Below the pieces are notes generated by a model, which made no database searches, was not told the DNA's origin, and worked only from the letters and a program-made list of their open reading frames with translations. A program made the position numbers and the translations under genes. Of a stretch of 64,000 nucleotides of DNA, positions 57,000-64,000 are shown piece by piece. This stretch comes from Sorghum bicolor (Eukaryota; Streptophyta; Magnoliopsida; Poales; Poaceae): contig NC_012871.2 of NCBI RefSeq assembly GCF_000003195.3, positions 5,443,997 to 5,507,996 of the forward strand. Reading direction: 5' to 3'. Each line of letters begins with the position of its first letter. The first letter of the stretch is position 1.

Positions 57000-58363
57000 T
57001 GCTGCGAAGGCTGCTGGAAGCTTCCGCCCCCCCTTGATCCCTTTTCCTTCGTCGACGAGACGGGGCAGACGAGCTGGGAGGAGGTTCGGATTCCTGCCTG
57101 CGCCGCGTGTGACGTGTCAAAAGCGGCGGAAGAGGACAGGTGGCGGGCGGACCCACGTGTCGGTGGGCACCGCGTCTCCAGCCGTGTTTTTCTTCTTCTT
57201 ATCCGCTAGCGAAGTTGGGAAGCTACCCTACAACTACACTCCGTACTTCGCCGTTTTTCATTTTTTTTTTCCATATAAAACGGTTAATTAGATCATGCCA
57301 TGATAACAGGTGTGTGTTGTTTTCCAGCAATATTTTAGGTAATTAGTGTATTTTTGTTAGCAAAGTTTGCACGTAGGAATTTTCAGGCTTCCAAACTTGG
57401 TCCTCTAGATTTTAAGAATCTGGATAGAAAAAATCCCACAATTCTAGATTCTCATCAAATCTAGATTTCATAGTAAATTAACTAATATATTTTCAGAATC
57501 TCGAAATCCAATAAAACTGTTGTGAATCTTATTATTTGGATTTTCAAAAAAAAATCCGCTAGGATCCAAACGGCACCTGAATGTGTTGAAAATTATAGCC
57601 GTAGCCCGTAGTCAACATGGACCAACTGAATGTGTTCAAAATCGAAGCCGTAGCCACTAGCCAAGCAATGGTTCTTGAGGCCAGTCAAAAAACAACACTG
57701 TTGTCACATCTGATTCCGGGCTAGTTTAGGGGTTGCCTGCGTTTGATAGCGGGAACTGCCAGATCACCCCAGATTTCTATTCATTTTAATTTCTCAAACA
57801 TATCCGCAGGAGGCCCAGGAAGGCAACAGCTAACGGCATGCTTTATAAAATGGATGCGGCTGTTCGACATTACTGCTCAGCCAAAGCTGAACCGTGAGTG
57901 ATTCAATCATGCCTCAACTCTCAACTACATCATGTGATTCAACAAGAACCACATTTATTTAATGTTAAAAGGAAGATCAGACTCAGACACCTCATGAATG
58001 AAACATGAAAAAAAAAAACACGTGAAAAGATAGGGCAAAAACTTCCCCAGCACACCGATACCTACTACTTGCACCAAGAGGCAGGCAACGCAGAGCCTGG
58101 GAAAGACTTGTCCGGCTGGTTCGTGCAGGAGAAGATGGGATCATGGAACTGATAAGGATTTCTGGCTAGTAATAAATATGTAAAATACTAAAAGCAATGC
58201 GAATTTACACTAAATTTCCATGCCATGGATTTAACCGGTTCCGGTTCCGAGCCTTTGCTCCCAAAACTGAACGGAAGTAAGCTTCCCACAACAGAATTCA
58301 TTAACCAAATAGCACGGAGAGTATCCATCGGGTACAGTTGAACAACATCATTTGCAATTCCCT
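57000..58363. other. Region between START gene and ARPC2
   Basis: Promoter side of the START gene and 3' flank of ARPC2. A short imperfect tandem (TGAATGTGTTGAAAATTATA / TGAATGTGTTCAAAATCGAA, each followed by a GCCGTAGCC word) lies at about 57578-57665. No gene or element ends. Confidence 0.5.
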
Positions 58364-61300
58364 TCAGGAACGTGAGTCGCCCTCATTCTTCAGGCTCTGC
58401 GAGGATGGTAGGAATCAATGATCGATAAGATAATATATGTGCATAAATGATAGCTATTCGCATGAAGTACAAACCAGTCTTTGGAAAGATCCACCATGTA
58501 CCAACTTCTTCAATTTCTCTGCATCCGACTTCGCTCGGTCCAACGCCTGCAGTAAAAAGCAGGTCAGGAAAACATTGCATGGTGCAGTAGCAATCATGAT
58601 TTCAATTAGTTTCTTTCATATAAGTTATTTCCTAGCCATTTTTGTTTCAGATCATTGTATCCATCCATTAGATGATACTGAATTTATGTGATCCCTTTCA
58701 ACTCCCTTCCTTATGAGTAGCTTCCATCAGACCACCGTCGTATGCTTACATTAAACTACCACCTGCTGCTAAAACAACTCATCCTGAAAGGATACTAAGA
58801 GTTACGATTTATGAATGAACTATGTGAGGTTAGTGGAGATATTGAAGTATTTACTTCCTCCAAACACAATATAAGTCTACATAAGTTTGTCCTAGGTCAA
58901 ACTTTTTTTTTAACTTTGACTAGAAATGTTTATAAAATATTTTCCTCCTCCTGTCCTGAAATATGAGTTGCCAAGCATTCATAATTTGTCCCAAACTATA
59001 AAGACAAGCCTAGATGCACATGTACTAATATTTATGACCATAGGAAGTACAAGATCTCTAGAATGACCTAATCTGATAAAAGAATGTTTTAAGTCTACCT
59101 GGATCAGCGACTCAACCCTGCGCCTCATCCTGGTATGCATGAATCCTTCAGAACACTGATACAAGAAACCATATTAATTGAGAACTTGCAAAATTATAAG
59201 TAACAAATTAGTGTAAATCTAATAACAAAAGATCATAGAAGACTATTAGTAACTGCGAGCAGAATTGCTTCCAAAAGATTAATAGAATCAAAAGAGAGAA
59301 CAACAACGACGAAGGTATGCGTTTGTTTATATTAATAATATAAGTATAGTTTGACACATGATAATGTATGCTCCTCTGCATCTCGGTAATAGTGCAAGAT
59401 GGGGTTGTTAGAACAAAGATTTTAGACAGCTTGATTTGCATACATGGGGTTGTGTGTTGGGAGGGATTAAGGAACCCTCCTCCCCTCCCTTTTGTACCTT
59501 TTCTTCTTTATTAATGATAATGAGATGGCACGCACCTCTCCTACGTTGTTCAAGAACACCCATCCTTAGATGCACATAAAAAGACTTAGTATGAGGCAAC
59601 GGTAGTCAAGATGCATAGTATTGAATGCTTACTGGTAAGCAGCCAAGAACCAACACAATGCACAAGCAACACGAATATCAAATGTTCCCAAATATAGTGC
59701 TGTTCAAACATTGAGACTGCTAGGTATGGTTAAGGAAACTATTCCCAATTGCTCCCACGATAGCCATCTGCAATTACAGATTGATCCAGAAGTAGGTTGT
59801 ATTGCCACTAAAGCCTGCTGGCAATATGGGATCAAGGAAGAGCCACCTTTGGTTCTATTGTTCTCAGAAGCTCAAGTGTATGCTGTAAAAATAGACTGCC
59901 CCCCAAAATTTCCCTTTTCTGCCCACATCTGTAACAATTTTTCTCTAGATGATTTGTCCAAATCCCAGGAGTTCTTTCAATATTTGTATTTTCATGTATG
60001 GCACAATCATGATCAAGAGACAGTGTTCTGTGTTTCTTTGGGTAAATTCGAGGCATGGAAAGAGGAGTGTCACATATTACTTGGAATGGGCCACAATGAT
60101 GTCATTTGAAGCACATAAATCAATTTTCAGTTCCTGTCAGTCAAATCCAGCCATTCATATGAAACGTTCCAATTCACCATGACTAGTAAATTCCCAAATA
60201 TTCAAGGGAAACTGCTGGTCGTAACTCAGTAATTCTATATAAACAAATGACACCAGATTAAAGGGCCTTACCTTTACATGATAGCTTACATAAGCATGAA
60301 ATGTCAACAAATTCCAAACTGTTCTATCTAGCTTTTTACCCTCAACATGCCGAGGGTAAACAACTGCACAAATCAAAAGTCTGTGAGGCAAAATAGTTTC
60401 ATGGAGGAACGAGGGATACTAGGAAAAGTGTAAATTACCGAAAGTAACAAAGCCAGCATTTGCATTCAGTGCATCAGCAGATACTCCTTTTAACTCATGA
60501 GGTGGTGCCGGAGACCACATACAAGAAGGAACATTATTAAGTGCAGCCGTTCGTCTTGCCTCCACAAATTCCTAAATTTAAACAACAGCAAGAAAAGGAG
60601 TAAGCAAGATGCTCCCATCGATTGCATCATAACGGAAGGAGCTTTGCCGGGATAGTAATGCCAAGGCTTTAGCAGGGTAGCTATGCCAACAAAAAGTTTT
60701 TTTTCTCGAACACACAGAAAAACACCCAAACACTACGCACCCTCCCCCCAACCCCACCCCAACCCACACAAACCACTACAGCACGGACTTTAAAAGATCA
60801 GAACAGAAGCACCATTGCCGATAGAACATGATCACGACACTCAAAGTAGGGAGGCCTAAAACAGTGCTATGACCAAGTTCCTGAGGTCCACAGCCACCAG
60901 GCAGCCCTTTCATCAATCACCGTCCTGACCACCGCTGAACAGTGAACACACAATCATTGCAATGCTTCCATAGCTCCCAAGCAACAAGGATGATGAGGGT
61001 GTTGAATCCTTTCCTAGATTGTTTGTCAACTCTTTAATTGCTTTGCACCAGTTAGAGAAGGGGGGGAGAGTCTAACAGAGGGATCAAAGCCTGCAGCCCA
61101 AGTTTCTGAGTAAAAGATGAACTACAGTTGTCTTGCAAAAACGCATGAAGTTAAGAGATGCTGGATGGTTTCCTCAGCCTGGTCACAAAAGGGGCAGGAA
61201 CTTGGGTGTGGCAAGACTCTTTTCTCGAGCCTATTTCCAGTCTAACATCAGTCTGCTACACATATGAAGAAATTACAATGGTGCAGAGCCTAATACTTGC

Positions 61301-63419
61301 AAATGCGCTTCCAAGGCACAAATCTGATAGAACCCATGAACTAAACATTGCCAGCTGAGCTAATGGAATAATTGCCAGATTTTTATGAGTTTCCAAGAGT
61401 GTTGGTCCTACCAACCATCTTGTAGATGAAAATTTTCCAAAAGATCCCATAGTTTAAGATACTCATCAGTGGTGCGAACTGAGAGAACACCCTTGACATC
61501 CCCTATCTATTGCCTATTTTCCAAAGCTTAGCTCATTGTTCTTTGGTTCCGTGCATGAAAAAGGACAAGGAGGATGAGATTGGGAGCTATTTCAGCCATC
61601 ATTTTGCTTTGCACCCAACGATCTGTCCAGAATTTGGACGTTGTCCCATCCCAGGGCCATACCAAACATAGCTTTCGCATTTGGATGAATCTGTACATTG
61701 AGTCCTGCCCAAGGCTGAGTAGGATTGGTCTTTTGGATCTACAACTAACAGATACAGAAGTGCCCACAGAAAGTAAGAGTTCTGTTTGGGCATGGAAAAC
61801 TCCTTAATTGATGGATTGCTGCATGTATACATTGCAGCATGGATTGTAGCATATAATGATAGGTTAAATTGGTCTTTAGTGTCAAATGTAGTTGATATGA
61901 TAAACATAAAAGACAAAAGACCATGAAGAACACTAGGCCAGGAAGCTGATCAGAGAAACAAAAGGAAGCATCCAAAATACCTGCAGGAAGGAAGTTGCCA
62001 AAACAATATCAATGGAGTCCTGGAATCTCATTGGGTACATGATAGTAACTTTATCTGCCTGAAAAACTAGCAGTGAATCCCATTTGTTGCAGACGAATAA
62101 AATTAGTACAGCACCTTAAGTGATAATGTGATATTGTTCTTCCTAAAGTTATACCTGGGGAGCAAGGAAAAAAGATTCATTAGGACGGTGAACAAGAGCA
62201 ACAAGCTTGTCAACATTAGGTGCAACTGTCCTTGAGGCTAAATGTTTCAGCAGGAGCTTCAGTGGTGCACCCAGCACAACCTCTCTAATAGATGCAATTT
62301 GTGTCAAGATAGCATTCCTTTGCTCTGGAATATAGTAAAGAAACAAATGGTTAGAAGCTACAAATACAGAGAAGAACATGACTTAAATAGAAAATTGATA
62401 CATTTCAGGAGATGTCTATGGCTTTGGCAGGCTTATCATAAACGGATACACCACAGATCAAGTACACACTGACTGAATTCTATGTCCTGAAGATAAATAC
62501 ACGGCCCTAAATGCAAATGCAATGGATAAAAAATAGAAATATGAAAACTCCCACATCATCATCAAATAGATGTAACGAAATGGACATCGATGAAACCTTT
62601 TATGATGGCCTGGAAAAGCACTACAACGCTTCAGCAGTGCAAAGCCACTTTTATTCCAAAAAACAGAAAAACATTTTAGTTCAACTGCAATAATAAATTA
62701 AGAATAACGATTGATGAACAAAAAATGTTTAGGTAATTGGGATGGCATTGTGTAACAAATCCAAAGATGCAATTAACTTTAAATAAAACAAGCATCTATA
62801 AATAAAATGTAAAGAACAAACTGAATAGATCTATCTGGAGCTCTTTGTTACCTTTTTTTTCCTTTGAGGTAACAGTTACTTAATCTAGTCAAAGGACACT
62901 TGAATCAATGCAAATCTTAGACAACTAACCGCATCGTACAATCGCATGACATCAGAAGCATCTACTCATATACAGAGGAAGATGTTTCCAACTAACTAGT
63001 AAGGAAATTTTGCTGATGAATGGCATCTAAAGATACACAAACCATCAGCAAGTTTGAACATGTTGTTCAGCAAGACGGCTATAACCCTGGAAATGTTACA
63101 CTAAATTGAAATTGACTATCGGAAACACTTAAAGATACAAGGAAGCATCAACCAATTTGATCATGCAGCACAACAAGACAATTAATAACCTTGAGAAGGG
63201 AACTCTAGAACCTTCATCTGGTGGAAGTTTTGTCAAATTTATCTTCATCGTGAGATCAAACCCATCCTTTGGAGGATCAAGAATCTGCACAACTGGCCCA
63301 TAAGCTGCTTTTATAGCTTCAATGGCACCAAGTGGAAGCCCATCATACAGAATCGCTTCAGGAGGTGGCAGAGGCAAAGCAACTGACAACACCATTGCCT
63401 TTGGATTCCTCATAGAAAA
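58364..63419 (-). CDS. ARPC2: Arp2/3 complex subunit 2 (ARPC2), N-terminus outside window
   Basis: Core p34-type subunit of the Arp2/3 complex, which nucleates branched actin; in plants its loss distorts trichomes. Exons in order: 63212-63419, 62155-62324, 61981-62058, 60439-60571, 60272-60363, 59099-59155, 58475-58546, 58364-58396; all GT-AG with consistent phases, 280 codons seen. The missing first ~40 residues must lie beyond 64000. Recognisable segments: MVLSVALPLPPPEAILYDGL, PLGAIEAIKAAYG, VQILDPPKDGFDLTMKINL, LTQIASIREVVLGAPLKLLL, HLASRTVAPNVDKLVALVHR, ADKVTIMYPMRFQDSID, RHVEGKKLDRTVWNLLTFHA, SEGFMHTRMRRRVESLIQ. The last exon codes only SLKNEGDSRS plus stop. The 60572-61980 intron carries a LINE fragment. 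Identification is firm. Confidence 0.95.
60780..61800 (-). pseudogene. LINE fragment (zf-RVT region) in an ARPC2 intron
   Basis: Broken minus-strand frames give motifs downstream of plant LINE reverse transcriptase: WPWDGTTSKFWTDRWVQSKM then EIAPNLILLV (61540-61700); SSCPFCDQAEETIQHLLTSC (61140-61205, the zf-RVT zinc-finger-like segment); IKELTNNLGKDSTPSSSLL (about 61040-61000); VAWELWKHCND (about 60975). Frame changes and stops show it is dead. Same orientation as ARPC2. Confidence 0.75.
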
Positions 63420-64000
63420 CTGAAATCAAAGCCCAGATTCATTAGATTTGTGATATTGAGCATGAGACAGGTGATAATCCTAATGTAGGTGTACATGACA
63501 GAGTGATGCTCATTTCAGAAAATAAGAAAATACCCACACCCAAGAACTTTAAAATTAGATGAAAACCTGCTTAAAGTAGAACAATACCAACCTATAAATT
63601 TGAACACACTTTCAGATGAAATAGCAATGCTCAAACACTAGCAAGTCCATATTTGTTATAATACGAAACACAGAAGAAACCTTTATTTGCACCATTAACT
63701 AAGTGCTTGTGACAAATTACATGGTTAGTATGTAGTGTCATGGCAACCATTCAGTATATGAAAGAACTCAAGAAGTAAGAAGGTAACAGCATCCTATTCA
63801 TTGCTCTTGTTGTTACTGTTCTTGTGAAGAAATAGGTAACTAGAGGTTAAAAGGGAAATGCTATCAAATGGCACATATCAAACTGGGAAGAATAGACCCA
63901 ATTAACTAGTGACTATTGTTATATTCTGCAAGATTAAGGCTGCAAGATGTATATATATTTTTGGACCGAAACATCAAGTAGATAGCCACCTTAGGATCAA
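63420..64000 (-). other. ARPC2 intron, continuing off the window
   Basis: AT-rich, no further exon that I can support. The upstream ARPC2 exon(s) with the start codon should lie beyond 64000. Confidence 0.6.

Noticed and set aside
56581..57291. Plus- and minus-strand ORFs of 189-210 codons at the START gene 5' end
   Set aside because: Other-frame shadows of the GC-rich first exon; the chosen frame alone continues through spliced START exons.

Overview
The window is nuclear DNA of a grass. It has intron-rich genes with GT-AG splicing, GC-rich 5' coding ends and plant-specific families. The intergenic DNA is dense in Tourist-like and Stowaway-like MITEs, Helitrons and LTR elements. The repeat families look most like sorghum or a close panicoid relative; that placement is inference, since I could search no database.

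Six protein-coding genes can be reconstructed exon by exon. Left to right: 40S ribosomal protein S15 (minus, 3' end outside the window); linker histone H1 (plus, 18568-19537); KU70, the DNA-end-binding repair subunit (plus, 19 exons, 21370-33466, 628 codons); a WNK-family kinase (minus, 44142-46527, 615 codons); a START-domain membrane protein (minus, 53618-56999, 446 codons); and ARPC2, an Arp2/3 complex subunit (minus, 58364 to beyond 64000, N-terminus outside). They are unrelated housekeeping, signalling and repair genes, each with its own promoter and no operon-like organisation.

Between RPS15 and H1 (1.8-15.8 kb) is a transposon cluster. It holds four solo LTRs of one ~1.95-kb LTR family, each with a matching 5-bp target duplication; one is nested in another, and two lie head-to-head 33 bp apart. 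It also holds a hAT MITE with a perfect 8-bp duplication, Helitron-like elements whose 5' ends abut two long microsatellites, and a tandem array of Helitron 5' ends. H1 has a tandemly duplicated ~1.3-kb upstream region that includes its core promoter.

KU70 intron 4 carries a 2.1-kb non-autonomous Copia element with very short LTRs and rearranged pol segments, plus a Helitron. KU70 also has two GC-AG introns. Region 33.5-44 kb has little coding content: a Gypsy-type LTR/gag fragment, a duplicated degenerate LINE segment, MITEs and an unexplained 35-bp-arm hairpin at 41752-41977. Four Tourist MITEs cluster upstream of the WNK gene. A LINE fragment lies in an ARPC2 intron.

No tRNA, rRNA or CRISPR was recognised. 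I found no convincing undescribed multigene system. The strongest leads are the structural ones: the LTR motif array and inverted LTR pair, the H1 promoter duplication, the scrambled Copia, the hairpin, and the Helitron/microsatellite association. Exon boundaries were placed by eye from splice signals, reading-frame continuity and family knowledge.
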